A DNA stretch of 46,199 nucleotides from a methanotrophic endosymbiont of Bathymodiolus puteoserpentis (Logatchev) (GCF_900128525.1 NZ_FQTQ01000021.1:1-46199), one strand, 5' to 3'; shown: positions 33,445 to 43,343, numbered from the stretch's first letter. The notes: generated by a model from the letters alone, not told the origin. Translations and numbers: made by a program.

Positions 33445-34221
33445 ATGGATTTTGATTTTTCATTTTTTCTATTTTCAGCATCACTTGTGACCGGTATTAT
33501 CTGGGGTGGCTATTATTATCATCTCAAACGTACCAATACTCCGTATATTGAAGAAAATGAACCGTTAATCGTTGAGTATGCGCGATCATTTTTCCCTGTT
33601 GTTTTTGTGGTATTCTTACTGCGTTCATTTATTGCCGAGCCATTTAGAATTCCATCGGGGTCAATGATGCCAACGTTACTAATAGGTGATTTTATTTTAG
33701 TGAATAAATTTACCTATGGTATTCGTATACCAGTGATTAATAAAAAAATTATTGATATTTCAGAGCCACAGCGAGGCGATGCAGTCGTATTTAGATACCC
33801 AAAGAATCCATCAGTTGACTATATAAAGCGACTTATTGGCTTACCAGGTGATCATATTCGTTATATTGATAAGCAACTGTATGTTAACGATCAACCCATT
33901 AAGTATGTATCATTGGGGCGCTACGAGGGAATGGGTCAAGGAAAGAGTATGACGGGTGCAGAGCTTCTACAAGAAGATTTATTAGGGGTAAAGCATAAGA
34001 TTTTAATCAACCATCGCGCACCCAATATTAAAGGCACTTTTATCGTGCCTCAAGGGCATTATTTTATGATGGGTGATAATCGCGATAACAGTAATGATAG
34101 TCGCTACTGGGGTACTGTTCCTGAAGAAAACTTAGTAGGTAAGGCATTTTTTATCTGGATGAATTGGGACTGGGAAAATACTGGCATTGGTTTTAACCGT
34201 ATTGGAACTGTTATTAAATAG
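33445..34221 (+). CDS. lepB: Signal peptidase I
   Basis: The 258-aa membrane serine protease removes signal peptides from exported proteins. It has two N-terminal membrane helices (about 5-22 and 48-64). The catalytic Ser73 lies in IPSGSMMPTL and the general base Lys128 in DYIKRLIGLPGD; their 55-residue spacing equals that of E. coli Ser90/Lys145. The MGDNRDNSNDSRYWG box is at about 211-225. An AAGGAG is found 13-18 nt before the ATG. Confidence 0.97.
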   Translation: MDFDFSFFLFSASLVTGIIWGGYYYHLKRTNTPYIEENEPLIVEYARSFFPVVFVVFLLRSFIAEPFRIPSGSMMPTLLIGDFILVNKFTYGIRIPVINKKIIDISEPQRGDAVVFRYPKNPSVDYIKRLIGLPGDHIRYIDKQLYVNDQPIKYVSLGRYEGMGQGKSMTGAELLQEDLLGVKHKILINHRAPNIKGTFIVPQGHYFMMGDNRDNSNDSRYWGTVPEENLVGKAFFIWMNWDWENTGIGFNRIGTVIK

Positions 34222-34235
34222 TTAGGAGAAGGGAG

Positions 34236-34613
34236 ATGCAAAAGCTGCATAAAAAGCAACAAGGCTTAACTTTAATTTCTTTGATTTTTGTTTTAGGTTT
34301 GATTGGTTTTTTTACTTTATTAGCCTTAAAGGTGGGTCCGATTTATATGGATCATAGTAAAGTGGTTCAGGCATTAGAAAGTATAAAAAATCGCCCTGGC
34401 ATTGAGCATGAGAGTAAAAACGGTGTCTGGAGTGCATTAAGCAAGCAGTTTGGGATGAACTATGTTTATGACATTAAAAGGAAAAATGTCAAAATTACTT
34501 CACGCCCAGGGTATTTAAAAGTAAAAATTGTTTATCATACTAAACAACTTCTTTTTGCTAATCTAAGTGTTTGGGTTGATTTTGATAATGAGATAGAAGT
34601 AGGCAAGCAGTGA
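34236..34613 (+). CDS. DUF4845 single-pass membrane protein
   Basis: The 125-aa protein has one N-terminal membrane helix (about 11-29) preceded by HKKQQGLTLISL, which looks like a type IV pilin-type leader (Gly then hydrophobic segment). The rest is a small periplasmic domain. It is a regular member between lepB and rnc in gammaproteobacteria; its function is unknown. A GGAGAAGGGAG Shine-Dalgarno region precedes the ATG. The stop overlaps the rnc GTG start. Confidence 0.9.
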   Translation: MQKLHKKQQGLTLISLIFVLGLIGFFTLLALKVGPIYMDHSKVVQALESIKNRPGIEHESKNGVWSALSKQFGMNYVYDIKRKNVKITSRPGYLKVKIVYHTKQLLFANLSVWVDFDNEIEVGKQ

Positions 34614-35293
34614 TAAAATCTCCTAAAATTCTTTGTAAAAAGTTAGGCTTAAGTTTTTCTCAACTTGAGTTATTTACTTTAGCACTAACACATCGCAGTA
34701 TAGGTTCAAAAAATAATGAACGCTTAGAATTTCTAGGGGATTCTATTTTAGGTTTTGTTATTGCTGAAGCACTTTACAATAAATTTCCGCATGCAGATGA
34801 GGGGATTTTAAGTCGCTTAAGAGCCAGCTTAGTCAATCAAACCTCTTTAGCTGAACTCGCCCGAAAACATAAGATTGGTGATTATTTAATTTTAGGCTCA
34901 GGCGAACTAAAAAGTGGAGGGTATAGGCGTGACTCTATTTTATCGGATGCCTTAGAAGCTATTATGGGTGCCATTATTAAAGATCAAGGTATTGAGGCAT
35001 GCAAAGCTTGGATTTTAACGTTGTTTGCGGAACGTTTGGATGGACTTAGTTTAGATAATTGGCAAAAAGACCCTAAAACTCGCTTACAAGAGCATATGCA
35101 GGCTAGACAAATCGATATACCTAAATATAAACTAATCAGTGAATCAGGATTAGCTCATGAAAAAACGTTTCAAGTTGAATGCTCAGTTGATTTACTTAAA
35201 ATTAAATTTATTGGTGTAGGCGCTTCAAGAAAAAAAGCTGAACAACATGCTGCCGAATTAATGTTACAAGAAATAGCTAAGGAACCTAAATGA
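34610..35293 (+). CDS. rnc: Ribonuclease III
   Basis: The 227-aa enzyme cleaves double-stranded RNA in rRNA maturation and mRNA control. The nuclease signature NERLEFLGDS spans about 37-45, with the catalytic Glu/Asp pair and the later DALEAIMGA helix. A double-stranded-RNA-binding domain follows (about 155-225, ending GVGASRKKAEQHAAELML). The GTG start at 34610 overlaps the upstream stop, and era overlaps its end by ATGA. In E. coli rnc-era are also coupled. Confidence 0.98.
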   Translation: MIKSPKILCKKLGLSFSQLELFTLALTHRSIGSKNNERLEFLGDSILGFVIAEALYNKFPHADEGILSRLRASLVNQTSLAELARKHKIGDYLILGSGELKSGGYRRDSILSDALEAIMGAIIKDQGIEACKAWILTLFAERLDGLSLDNWQKDPKTRLQEHMQARQIDIPKYKLISESGLAHEKTFQVECSVDLLKIKFIGVGASRKKAEQHAAELMLQEIAKEPK

Positions 35294-36171
35294 ATTGTGG
35301 ATATGTCGCCTTTATTGGCCAGCCAAATGTGGGTAAATCAACCTTAATGAACCACCTGTTAGGGCAGAAAGTCAGCATTACTTCCCGCAAACCACAGACC
35401 ACTCGACATCAAATTTTAGGTATTAATACCAATGAAAAAGGGCAAGCAATTTACATGGATACCCCAGGTATGCATGAAAGCAATAAAAAAGCCTTTAATC
35501 GCTATTTGAATAAAACGGCTGATACAACTTTATTAGGGGTTGATTTAGTGGTTTGGCTAATTGATGGTTTAGCTTGGCAAGCGTATGATGAAGTTATTTT
35601 TGAAAAGTTAAAAAAAGCTAATTTGCCAGTTATTTTAGCCGTTAATAAAATCGACCGCGTTAAAGATAAAGAAAAGATTTTTGCTTTTTTTGCTGATGCA
35701 CAAAAAAAATTTCCCTTTAAAGAAATCGTGCCAATTTCTGCATTAAAGCAAACTAACTTAGATCTACTTGATAACTTGATTATGGACTTATTGCCTGAAG
35801 GCAATACCATTTATCCGGAAGACCAAATTACTGATCGTCCCGTGCGATTTTTAGTCGCAGAAATTATTAGAGAAAAATTAACACGTAGACTTGGCGATGA
35901 ACTGCCTTATGCCTTAACCGTAGAAATCGAAAAATATGAAGAGTTACCTCATATCACTAAAATTTATGCATTGATTTGGGTAGAGCGTGAAACCCAAAAA
36001 AATATTGTTATTGGTAAAAACGGTGAGTTGTTGAAAAGCATTGGTATGGAAGCTAGAAAAGATATTGAAACTTTAATCGGGCATAAAGTTTATTTGCAAT
36101 TATGGGTTAAAGTAAAGTCTGGCTGGTCAGATAATGAACGCGCATTACAAAGCTTAGGGTTCAAAAGTTAA
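35290..36171 (+). CDS. era: GTPase Era
   Basis: The 293-aa GTPase binds 16S rRNA and helps 30S assembly. G1 is GQPNVGKST (10-18), G3 is DTPGMH and G4 is NKIDR. A KH domain (about 200-290) has the GKNGELLKSIG loop. It overlaps rnc by 4 nt and is followed after 5 nt by recO. All parts are intact. Confidence 0.98.
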   Translation: MNCGYVAFIGQPNVGKSTLMNHLLGQKVSITSRKPQTTRHQILGINTNEKGQAIYMDTPGMHESNKKAFNRYLNKTADTTLLGVDLVVWLIDGLAWQAYDEVIFEKLKKANLPVILAVNKIDRVKDKEKIFAFFADAQKKFPFKEIVPISALKQTNLDLLDNLIMDLLPEGNTIYPEDQITDRPVRFLVAEIIREKLTRRLGDELPYALTVEIEKYEELPHITKIYALIWVERETQKNIVIGKNGELLKSIGMEARKDIETLIGHKVYLQLWVKVKSGWSDNERALQSLGFKS

Positions 36172-36176
36172 CGCGT

Positions 36177-36890
36177 ATGTCTTCAGGCTTACAGGCTTGT
36201 TTTTTATTACATCATAAACCTTATCAAGAAAGCAGTGTTTTAATTGATGTATTAACTCAAAACTCTGGGAAAATATCGCTGATAGCCAAAGGTGTTAGGC
36301 AACAAAAGGCAAAATATTTAGGCTTATTACGGCCTTTTTTACCTTTAAATATTAGCTACTCAGGGGCAGGTGAGCTTAAATTATTAAATCATGCCGAAGC
36401 AGGTAATGCAGAGATGATTTTACCGGGAATTAATACCTACTGCGGCTTTTATCTAAATGAATTAATACGCTACTTTCTTCAGCCGGGTGAGCCTTATCCA
36501 GATATATTTCTAGCTTATTTTACTTGTTTACAGCAGCTTAAAACTAAACAGCCTATTGAAGCGGCGCTACGTAATTTTGAAGTACAATTAATGCAAGCGC
36601 TTGGCTATGAACTACAATTGCAATATGATTGCCTCAGCCATAAGCCAATTAAGCCTGATTTAAATTATCATTTTGACCTTGAGCAGGGACCTAGATTTTT
36701 TCAGCAGGGGAAAATAAGCGGAGCAACTTTAATTGCCATGCACCAAGGTCATTACACTAATCAGCGCCAATTAAATGAAGCAAAATGGTTAATGCGGCAA
36801 GTCATTGATTTTCATTTACAAGGCAAAATTTTGCAAAGTCGCCGCTTAATTTCAAAACTACAACAAAGACCAGTATGCAAGAGCAATTAA
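36177..36890 (+). CDS. recO: DNA repair protein RecO
   Basis: The 237-aa protein loads RecA on SSB-coated DNA together with RecR. The N-terminal OB fold shows [18 protein letters not shown] and [18 protein letters not shown]. The helical part has [14 protein letters not shown] and [11 protein letters not shown]. The zinc-finger cysteines of some RecO proteins are not present, as in many gammaproteobacteria. The 3' end overlaps pdxJ by 16 nt. Confidence 0.95.
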   Translation: MSSGLQACFLLHHKPYQESSVLIDVLTQNSGKISLIAKGVRQQKAKYLGLLRPFLPLNISYSGAGELKLLNHAEAGNAEMILPGINTYCGFYLNELIRYFLQPGEPYPDIFLAYFTCLQQLKTKQPIEAALRNFEVQLMQALGYELQLQYDCLSHKPIKPDLNYHFDLEQGPRFFQQGKISGATLIAMHQGHYTNQRQLNEAKWLMRQVIDFHLQGKILQSRRLISKLQQRPVCKSN

Positions 36891-37612
36891 TTTTATTGGG
36901 AGTTAATATTGACCATATAGCGACCTTAAGACAAGCACGAGGTACGCTCTATCCTGAGCCAGTTCAGGCAGCATTATTAGCTGAACAAGCAGGTGCTGAT
37001 GGTATTACTGCGCATTTACGCGAAGACCGTCGGCATATGCAAGACCGTGATATGTTTTTACTAAAAGAAATGATTCACACCCGCCTTAATTTTGAAATGG
37101 CAGTAACGGATGAAATGCTGACCATTGCCACTGAAGTTAGGCCTTATGCCTGCTGCTTAGTTCCAGAAAAAAGAGAGGAACTAACAACAGAAGGTGGCTT
37201 AGATGTTTTCTCTAGTCTAGATAAAATACGCTATGCTTGTCAGCACTTAGCTGAAGCTGATATAGAAGTTTCCCTTTTTATTGACCCTGATGAACAACAA
37301 ATTGATGCTAGCGTAAGTGCCGGTGCTTCTGTTATTGAACTGCATACAGGGCGCTATGCGGATGCTAAAAATCGACAACAACAAGTAACCGAACTTGAGC
37401 GCATTCAAAAAGCGGCTCGTTATGCCCACAGTGCCGGTTTACAAGTCAATGCTGGACATGGCTTGAATTTATATAATGTGGAAGCAATTTGCCAAATACC
37501 TGAAATAGTTGAATTGAATATTGGTCATGCACTGATTGCACAGGCGGTTTTTTGCGGTTTAGCAAAGGCTGTCAGCGATATGAAAAATTCCATGAGAAAT
37601 GCACGCCGGTAA
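36875..37612 (+). CDS. pdxJ: Pyridoxine 5'-phosphate synthase
   Basis: The 245-aa TIM barrel condenses 1-deoxyxylulose 5-phosphate with amino-acetone phosphate in vitamin B6 synthesis. It opens with [17 protein letters not shown] and has [17 protein letters not shown] (about 42-58), the catalytic Glu region [10 protein letters not shown], and HTGRYAD with the phosphate-binding NAGHGLN and IGHALI loops. The start lies inside recO. Its TAA shares one base with the next ATG. pdxJ after recO is the conserved proteobacterial order. Confidence 0.97.
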   Translation: MQEQLILLGVNIDHIATLRQARGTLYPEPVQAALLAEQAGADGITAHLREDRRHMQDRDMFLLKEMIHTRLNFEMAVTDEMLTIATEVRPYACCLVPEKREELTTEGGLDVFSSLDKIRYACQHLAEADIEVSLFIDPDEQQIDASVSAGASVIELHTGRYADAKNRQQQVTELERIQKAARYAHSAGLQVNAGHGLNLYNVEAICQIPEIVELNIGHALIAQAVFCGLAKAVSDMKNSMRNARR

Positions 37613-38349
37613 TGCCTAAAATCAACTTTCACCAACTCACATCAGCAGGAGATCGAGCCTATAATCAAGATTATATGCTGAATAAGATAGCCTCTAATTA
37701 TTCTGTATTCGTCCTGGCTGATGGTTTAGGTGGTCATCAGGCTGGTGAAAAAGCTGCACGTTTTTTTTGTCATAGTTTTATTCAGTATGCGACTAAATAC
37801 GGTATTTTAATAAATAATGCACCCATACAAACTGTAAAAAAATGGTTTAATGATGCCGTTGCTATGATGGCTGATGCTTTTCAAGGTGACCCTGTTGCTT
37901 ATGATGCCTATACAACGTGTGTGATTTTAATTATTACCGATGCATACGTTATTAGTGCTCACTGTGGTGATTCACGTATTTATCGTATCAACCCACAAGG
38001 CATTGTCTGGCGTACTAAAGACCACTCTATCCCGCAAAAGCTTCTTGATGTAGGTGAGTTAGATGAACATAAAATGGGCACACACCCCGAACAAAACCAG
38101 CTAACAAAAAGCATTAATATTACTAATCAATTTCTACCAGATATTCATGTGTACCCACCGGCACAGCAAGGTGAAACTTTTATTCTTTGCAGTGATGGTT
38201 TTTGGGAGTTCACTAAAGAGCGCGAGTTTATCGCTTTAGCCACGGTAGAAATGGATAAGGTAAATTTACTTAAACAGGCAAAACTAGCAATGTTTCGTGC
38301 TAGCGGTAAGAGTGACAACCTTACTGTACAGTGGTTAAGAATTGAGTGA
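37612..38349 (+). CDS. PP2C-type Ser/Thr protein phosphatase
   Basis: The 245-aa protein has the PP2C/Stp motifs: GDRAYNQD (13-20), FVLADGLGGHQAGE (33-46), AHCGDSRIYRI, KDHS, LCSDGFWEF and GKSDNLTVQW, with the metal-binding aspartates in place. I start it at ATG 37612, which overlaps the pdxJ stop; a TTG 20 codons upstream is open but lies inside pdxJ. No partner kinase or FHA protein is nearby. The last 29 bp overlap the convergent GDT1 gene. Its target is unknown. Confidence 0.92.
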   Translation: MPKINFHQLTSAGDRAYNQDYMLNKIASNYSVFVLADGLGGHQAGEKAARFFCHSFIQYATKYGILINNAPIQTVKKWFNDAVAMMADAFQGDPVAYDAYTTCVILIITDAYVISAHCGDSRIYRINPQGIVWRTKDHSIPQKLLDVGELDEHKMGTHPEQNQLTKSINITNQFLPDIHVYPPAQQGETFILCSDGFWEFTKEREFIALATVEMDKVNLLKQAKLAMFRASGKSDNLTVQWLRIE

Positions 38350-38983
38350 AAGAATCAAACGATGCATAAAAGCTATGATACGCCTCCACAGCTGCAAACC
38401 CTGCCAAAATTACAAAAATTACGCCGCTCAGTCTATGTAATAAGCTGAGTGGTATTTTTTGCAATAAAGTTCGGCCTGCCAGCACGCCTAGAATTGACGT
38501 TGTTATTAAGGCCAAGGTAGAACCGATCCAGATGGCAGCCGGCAATGCCGTACTACTTAAAGCAACGACTGCTAACTGGGTTTTATCACCAAATTCAGCA
38601 ACAGTAATCAGAATAAAGGTAGTAAAGAAGAGGCTATGAGTACTTTTCTCTGGTAAGGCTTCATCTTCGTCTTCATCTTCGGTAAAAAACAAGGCTAGTA
38701 TGCCAAATACTGCAAATAGTACACTGACTATTGCTGCAACTAAGTAAGCCGGCACCCAATTAGCAAGTGCAACACCAAAGATAACTGCCAAGGTATTAAG
38801 TAAAGCAAAAGCAACAATAGCACCAAAAATAACAGGTGTAGCTCGATATCTTGCAGCTAAAGTCATGCAAACTAATTGGCTTTTATCACCAATTTCAGCC
38901 GCAATAATTAATATATAGCTAGTCGTAATTGGGGTGGACCAAGCAAAAAAAGAGGTGGGTAAGGCAAAAGAATTAAAGTCCAT
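38321..38983 (-). CDS. GDT1/TMEM165 (UPF0016) cation transporter
   Basis: The 220-aa membrane protein has two homologous halves of three helices. Each carries the family signature: EIGDKSQ (30-36) and EFGDKTQ (about 130-136). An acidic loop (EDEDEDEALPEK) joins the halves. Family members move Mn2+ or Ca2+; bacterial MneA exports Mn2+, so Mn export is the likely role. The 3' end overlaps the PP2C gene tail to tail by 29 bp. Confidence 0.92.
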   Translation of the reverse strand: MDFNSFALPTSFFAWSTPITTSYILIIAAEIGDKSQLVCMTLAARYRATPVIFGAIVAFALLNTLAVIFGVALANWVPAYLVAAIVSVLFAVFGILALFFTEDEDEDEALPEKSTHSLFFTTFILITVAEFGDKTQLAVVALSSTALPAAIWIGSTLALITTSILGVLAGRTLLQKIPLSLLHRLSGVIFVILAGFAAVEAYHSFYASFDSFTQFLTTVQ

Positions 38984-39096
38984 TAAAATAAGCTATAAAA
39001 ATAAATTTTAAATAAAGGTGGTATTTTTACCATAGAAAACCTGATAATGTTTTGTTCGATATACTTAGCTCTATATAGAAAAATTAAGTTATGAAA

Positions 39097-39474
39097 TCAA
39101 TCATGACCAATAATTTCTATAGCATTGGCATCTAAGTCACGCACAAATAGAGCTTTACGTCCTGATTTACTCATTGAATACACTATATTATTTTTATCTA
39201 AAGTCTCACGCACCCGATCAAAATCATCAACGGTTAAAGCAACATGTCGATCTCGGCCACCATGCTCGGGCCGCCCAGTAGTAGGATCCATATTAGGTAG
39301 CTTAATAATATGTAGCTGTTGGTTTTTACCCAGCTGAAACCAGGCACCAGGAAAACCTAAATCAGGGCGCTCCATTTGTTGTAAGCCAAGAATTTGAGTA
39401 TAAAAATATAGTGAGGCTTCAACATCAGAAACCATAAGGCTGGAATGGTGCAATAAAAAATTAAGTTTTGCCAT
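39097..39474 (-). CDS. VOC-family (glyoxalase/bleomycin-resistance-like) protein
   Basis: The 125-aa protein has two beta-alpha-beta-beta-beta modules. The first runs from FLLHHSSLMVSDVEASLYFY and the second from RHVALTVDDFDRVRETL, ending in LFVRDLDANAIEIIG. Metal ligands are probably His10, His62 or His77 and the final Glu. Substrate is unknown; the arrangement is closer to glyoxalase-like dioxygenase-fold proteins than to glyoxalase I itself. It stands alone on the minus strand. Confidence 0.85.
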   Translation of the reverse strand: MAKLNFLLHHSSLMVSDVEASLYFYTQILGLQQMERPDLGFPGAWFQLGKNQQLHIIKLPNMDPTTGRPEHGGRDRHVALTVDDFDRVRETLDKNNIVYSMSKSGRKALFVRDLDANAIEIIGHD

Positions 39475-39741
39475 TAAAGTAATTTAAGGAAGTTAAAGAG
39501 AAAAATTGTACAGTAGCTTATCTACTTATAGCAATTAGTAATGGTCTTGCCAATAGTGTGGCGATGATACTTAAGGAAAGGGTAAGGAGCTTCTTTCATC
39601 CTAAATTTAACATAATATACATTATGCGAACTGTTATAGTTTATGGTTTTCAGCTTTTAGACGTTAAAATTATGCTAAACAACATGATAAATATCTACAG
39701 CATTTTTTATAATTTCATAAAATGAAATCCTTTAATCTTGC

Positions 39742-40470
39742 TTAAATAACCACAATTTTATTCATATCAAAGTTATCAACTACTCTTCGTCCTACATAAC
39801 CTCGCGTATTGGACAAAATACGTGCACCGGCTATCCGGTAATCACCGATACTGTGTGTATGGCCATGAAACCAAATGGTAATATCATGTTCATGAAATAG
39901 TGATTTCAAATCATTACAATACGCTAGTTTTTTAATGGTATTGGGAGAATCATACCAACTCCATTGAGTTGGTGCGTGATGTGTTACGACCACGGTTTGA
40001 CCATCAAAAGGCTTAGTCAATTCTTTTTCAAGCCATATTTTTGAGTAATTATATAAGGCGGTAAATTGCTTTGGGTTATACATGCCGTCAGCATAACGTA
40101 TTTTTCTAAAATCATTTAAACTCAAGCATAAAGCATCAGCAGTTGCCTCGCCTTCAATAAATAAATCCGCCCACAATGAACACCCAATAAACCGTACACC
40201 TTTGAACTTAACAGTATTATTTTCTAAAAAAGTGATATTAGTATTGGCACATTTATCCCGTAACATACGCAGTGTGTTATGATATTCACGCGTATAAAAT
40301 TCATGATTTCCCGCTATATAAATCACGGGTTTATTTGTGGCCAGTAGCCATTCTATCCCTTGATCATAAATGCCTATATCGCCCGCTGCAACAATAATAT
40401 CTGCATCGTTACTAGGTAACTCGGCGGGGCCAAATTCTAAATGTATATCTGAGAAATAATTGATTCTCAT
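39742..40470 (-). CDS. Calcineurin-like metallophosphoesterase
   Basis: The 242-aa protein has the five family motifs: SDIHLEFGP (7-15), VAAGDIG (about 28-34), IAGNHEFYTREY (about 51-62), VTHHAPTQWSWYDS (about 161-174) and WFHGHTHSIGDYRI (about 201-214). No signal peptide is seen, so it is cytoplasmic. The ending LSNTRGYVGRR is common in this subgroup. Substrate is unknown. It is divergent from ispG across an 88-bp spacer that must hold both promoters. Confidence 0.9.
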   Translation of the reverse strand: MRINYFSDIHLEFGPAELPSNDADIIVAAGDIGIYDQGIEWLLATNKPVIYIAGNHEFYTREYHNTLRMLRDKCANTNITFLENNTVKFKGVRFIGCSLWADLFIEGEATADALCLSLNDFRKIRYADGMYNPKQFTALYNYSKIWLEKELTKPFDGQTVVVTHHAPTQWSWYDSPNTIKKLAYCNDLKSLFHEHDITIWFHGHTHSIGDYRIAGARILSNTRGYVGRRVVDNFDMNKIVVI

Positions 40471-40558
40471 ATTAAGCTAACCTACAGCAATCTGTTTTTT
40501 TTATCGATGTTCATATATACTTTAGTGTAATTGTAATTAAGATAAAAAACCACTCACT

Positions 40559-41776
40559 ATGTCAATTAGCCCTAGAAAAATCACAGAAGCAGTTCTTATT
40601 GGAAGCGTTAAAGTCGGCGGTGGCGCTCCCATTGTAGTTCAATCCATGACTAATACTGACACAGCTAATATTGAAGCTACAGTAAAACAGGTGATGGAAC
40701 TTGCTAATGCAGGTTCTGAATTAGTACGAATTACCGTGAATAATGAAGAAGCAGCTAAAGCTGTCCCAGAAATTCGCAGACAACTAGATGCTAATGGTTT
40801 CACTGTGCCCTTAGTGGGAGATTTTCACTTTAATGGTCATAAATTATTGGAAATGTACCCTGAGTGTGCTGAAGCTTTAGGTAAATTCAGAATTAACCCT
40901 GGTAACGTTGGTAAGGGTTCTAAAAGAGATGCCCAGTTCCAGCAAATGATAGAATGTGCGGTTAAATACGATAAACCAGTCCGTATCGGTGTTAACGGTG
41001 GAAGTTTAGATCAAGCCGTATTAACACGCTTATTAGATGAAAACAGAGCAAAAGCTGAACCGCAAGAATTAGCCGCTATTACTCGTGAAGCAATCATTAT
41101 TTCTGCCTTAGAAAGTGCAGCCGCTGCAGAATCGTATGGTTTAGCAAGAAATAAAATCATTCTGTCTTGTAAAATTAGTAACGTACAAGAACTCATTAGT
41201 ATATATCAAGACCTATCAAATCGCTGTAATTACACGCTACATTTAGGCTTAACTGAAGCCGGTATCGGCTCTAAAGGTATTGTCGCTTCCTCAGCTGCAC
41301 TTTCTGTTTTAATGCAACAAGGTATCGGTGATACGATTCGTATTTCTTTAACGCCTGAGCCTGGCACAGCAAGAACTAAAGAAGTCGTCGTTGCACAAGA
41401 AATATTACAAACTATGGGGTTTCGTGCTTTTACACCCATGGTTATTGCCTGCCCTGGTTGTGGCCGTACAACCAGTGATTATTTCCAAAAATTAGCCATG
41501 GATATTCAAGGCTACTTACGTGAGCAAATGCCAGCTTGGCGCAAGCAATATAAGGGCGTAGAAGAAATGGAAGTCGCTGTAATGGGCTGTGTTGTTAATG
41601 GTCCAGGAGAAAGTAAAAATGCGAATATTGGTATTAGTTTACCCGGCACAGGCGAAATACCTGTTGCCCCAGTTTACGAAGATGGTGAAAAAACAGTAAC
41701 ACTTAAAGGTGATAGAATTGCTGAAGAATTCCAAGTCATCGTAGAGAACTATATTAAGCGCACATACAGTGCATAA
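40559..41776 (+). CDS. ispG: 4-hydroxy-3-methylbut-2-en-1-yl diphosphate synthase
   Basis: The 405-aa enzyme of the MEP isoprenoid pathway reduces MEcPP to HMBPP. The 4Fe-4S ligands are Cys298 and Cys301 (CPGCGRT) and Cys344 ([10 protein letters not shown]), with the nearby Glu of GPGE completing the set. The N-terminal TIM barrel has [19 protein letters not shown] and GDFHFNGH. Length agrees with the proteobacterial form. It appears monocistronic. Confidence 0.97.
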   Translation: MSISPRKITEAVLIGSVKVGGGAPIVVQSMTNTDTANIEATVKQVMELANAGSELVRITVNNEEAAKAVPEIRRQLDANGFTVPLVGDFHFNGHKLLEMYPECAEALGKFRINPGNVGKGSKRDAQFQQMIECAVKYDKPVRIGVNGGSLDQAVLTRLLDENRAKAEPQELAAITREAIIISALESAAAAESYGLARNKIILSCKISNVQELISIYQDLSNRCNYTLHLGLTEAGIGSKGIVASSAALSVLMQQGIGDTIRISLTPEPGTARTKEVVVAQEILQTMGFRAFTPMVIACPGCGRTTSDYFQKLAMDIQGYLREQMPAWRKQYKGVEEMEVAVMGCVVNGPGESKNANIGISLPGTGEIPVAPVYEDGEKTVTLKGDRIAEEFQVIVENYIKRTYSA

Positions 41777-41900
41777 TTAAGTATTAATTAGTATGAATTT
41801 AAAAATATCCTATAATCTAAATGCAGCTAGACATGGATAGTACATGTTCGCGCACTATTTACTTGCTGCCATAACCTAGGATCAATTACTAACTAATACC

Positions 41901-41924
41901 CTCCCCCCCCTTTTTTTGAGGGGC
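41901..41924. repeat. Homopolymer tract (C then T) before the dynamin-like gene
   Basis: A run of 8 C (after CT) is followed directly by 7 T, then GAGGGG. The CCCTC and GAGGG ends could pair. The tract is 40-60 nt upstream of the likely start at 41964, in promoter or leader position. Such runs are prone to slippage and sequencing error. Confidence 0.7.
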
Positions 41925-41963
41925 ACATTTTATTCAATTATTGAACATAACGGTTTAAAGCTA

Positions 41964-43343
41964 ATGAGTATGTCTGAAAAATCTGTAAGCTCCTCACTAC
42001 AACAATTAGAACAACAACTTGCTGATAAAAATCCCGCTTTGCTACAAGCCTTCAGGCTGTACCATGAATTGGATCAAGTGGCCTATGACTTAGGACTTAT
42101 TGGCATGGATGATTCCTTAGCTAATAAAAATTCATGGTCGCCAGTCATCACTGTTATTGGTGATGACTCGTCTGGGAAAAATGAATTTATTAATCATTAT
42201 TTAAACACAACAACACCTGCCATTGATCCACACGGAATTCATGCCCAATTTACAGTATTGGTATATCGTGATGATGCGTCTTCAATGACTTTACCAGGAA
42301 CAGCAGTTGATGGTGATCCGCGTTTTCCTTTTTTCCATATTAGTGAGCGCTTAGAGCAGCTAGAGAAAGGAGCAAGCCGCAATATAAACAGCTACTTAGA
42401 ATTAAAAACTAATAATAGTAAGCAGCTCAAAGATAAAACAATTATTCTTGCTCCCGGCTTTACTGCTAACCAAAAACAAGCTGAAATTGAATTATTACGT
42501 GAACATGCAAGTGCTCTTTCGGATTTAGTTCTTGTTTTCTTTGATGCGCGACATTCTACACTAGAAGATTTTCGTAGCTCACTAAGCCCCTTCCTTAAGC
42601 AGGCAGCAAGAAGTAATAACCCAAGCAAATTTATCTACATAATTAATGAATCACTTAATACAGAGCCGGTTGACCTTAATGACTGGAAACAACAATTAAT
42701 TCACCTAGGCTTAGAAGCGGGACAATTTTTTGTCTTATCACAAAGTTCAGAATCTACAACACAACAAGCAATTGAGCAAAAATTAACGAATATTGATGTA
42801 GAAAGTGCTTATCGCATTCTTAGTAATCTACAACAGCATATTACTGAATTTGATACAGTTGTTATACATGAAGTTAAAAAAGGAATTGACCTCTGGAAAG
42901 ACCGCTCACACTTTACCTTAACTATCGTACTTAGCTTTATTGCCCTAACGCTTGTTGCTGGTGAGATACAAATGGGCTTAGTAGCCGTCTTACTCGATCC
43001 TTTTATTGCCTCAGTTGCTTTATTTTTACTGATTGTTTTCCTGATTCCCGTACATATATACAGTAGTAAGGTGCATGCCAAATTTATCGCCAAAAAGTTG
43101 GCAGAACGCCAAGTTGAACTCGGTCTAATAGAAAACCTCCCTGCTCTATTTAATAAAGGCATCACCTTATGGCGCATACTTCTTCCTATCAGACAACCTG
43201 TAGGCTGGACTAAAGAAGTTCAGGAAACATTAGACATGCTGATGACGCGTGCAAAAGGCTTAGTACAATCACTGAATAATACTTTTAATACTAATAGCTC
43301 GACTCCATCAGCCTCTAAAGAAGAAACGTTTTTAAATTTATAA
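41964..43343 (+). CDS. Dynamin/EHD-like membrane protein with degenerate GTPase motifs
   Basis: The 459-aa protein has an N-terminal P-loop-like domain: ITVIGDDSSGKNEFINHYL (about 58-76) resembles the EHD/dynamin G1 (GDxSTGKTTFI), but the key Ser/Thr is Asn. ILAPGFTANQKQ stands where DTPG would be, and YIINESL where NKxD would be. Two C-terminal membrane helices (about 328-345 and 350-380) are followed by a basic helix. I prefer ATG 41964 to the TTG 41916 in the homopolymer region because the earlier leader is non-conserved in style. It may remodel or tether membrane without hydrolysing GTP. Family assignment is by motif pattern only. Confidence 0.65.
   Translation: MSMSEKSVSSSLQQLEQQLADKNPALLQAFRLYHELDQVAYDLGLIGMDDSLANKNSWSPVITVIGDDSSGKNEFINHYLNTTTPAIDPHGIHAQFTVLVYRDDASSMTLPGTAVDGDPRFPFFHISERLEQLEKGASRNINSYLELKTNNSKQLKDKTIILAPGFTANQKQAEIELLREHASALSDLVLVFFDARHSTLEDFRSSLSPFLKQAARSNNPSKFIYIINESLNTEPVDLNDWKQQLIHLGLEAGQFFVLSQSSESTTQQAIEQKLTNIDVESAYRILSNLQQHITEFDTVVIHEVKKGIDLWKDRSHFTLTIVLSFIALTLVAGEIQMGLVAVLLDPFIASVALFLLIVFLIPVHIYSSKVHAKFIAKKLAERQVELGLIENLPALFNKGITLWRILLPIRQPVGWTKEVQETLDMLMTRAKGLVQSLNNTFNTNSSTPSASKEETFLNL

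Noticed and set aside
37552-37611. 20-codon N-terminal extension of the PP2C phosphatase
   Set aside because: It lies wholly inside pdxJ and starts with TTG; ATG 37612 gives the normal PP2C N-terminus.
41916-41963. TTG start of the dynamin-like protein
   Set aside because: The start falls in a homopolymer and the extra residues look like translated leader; ATG 41964 is more natural.
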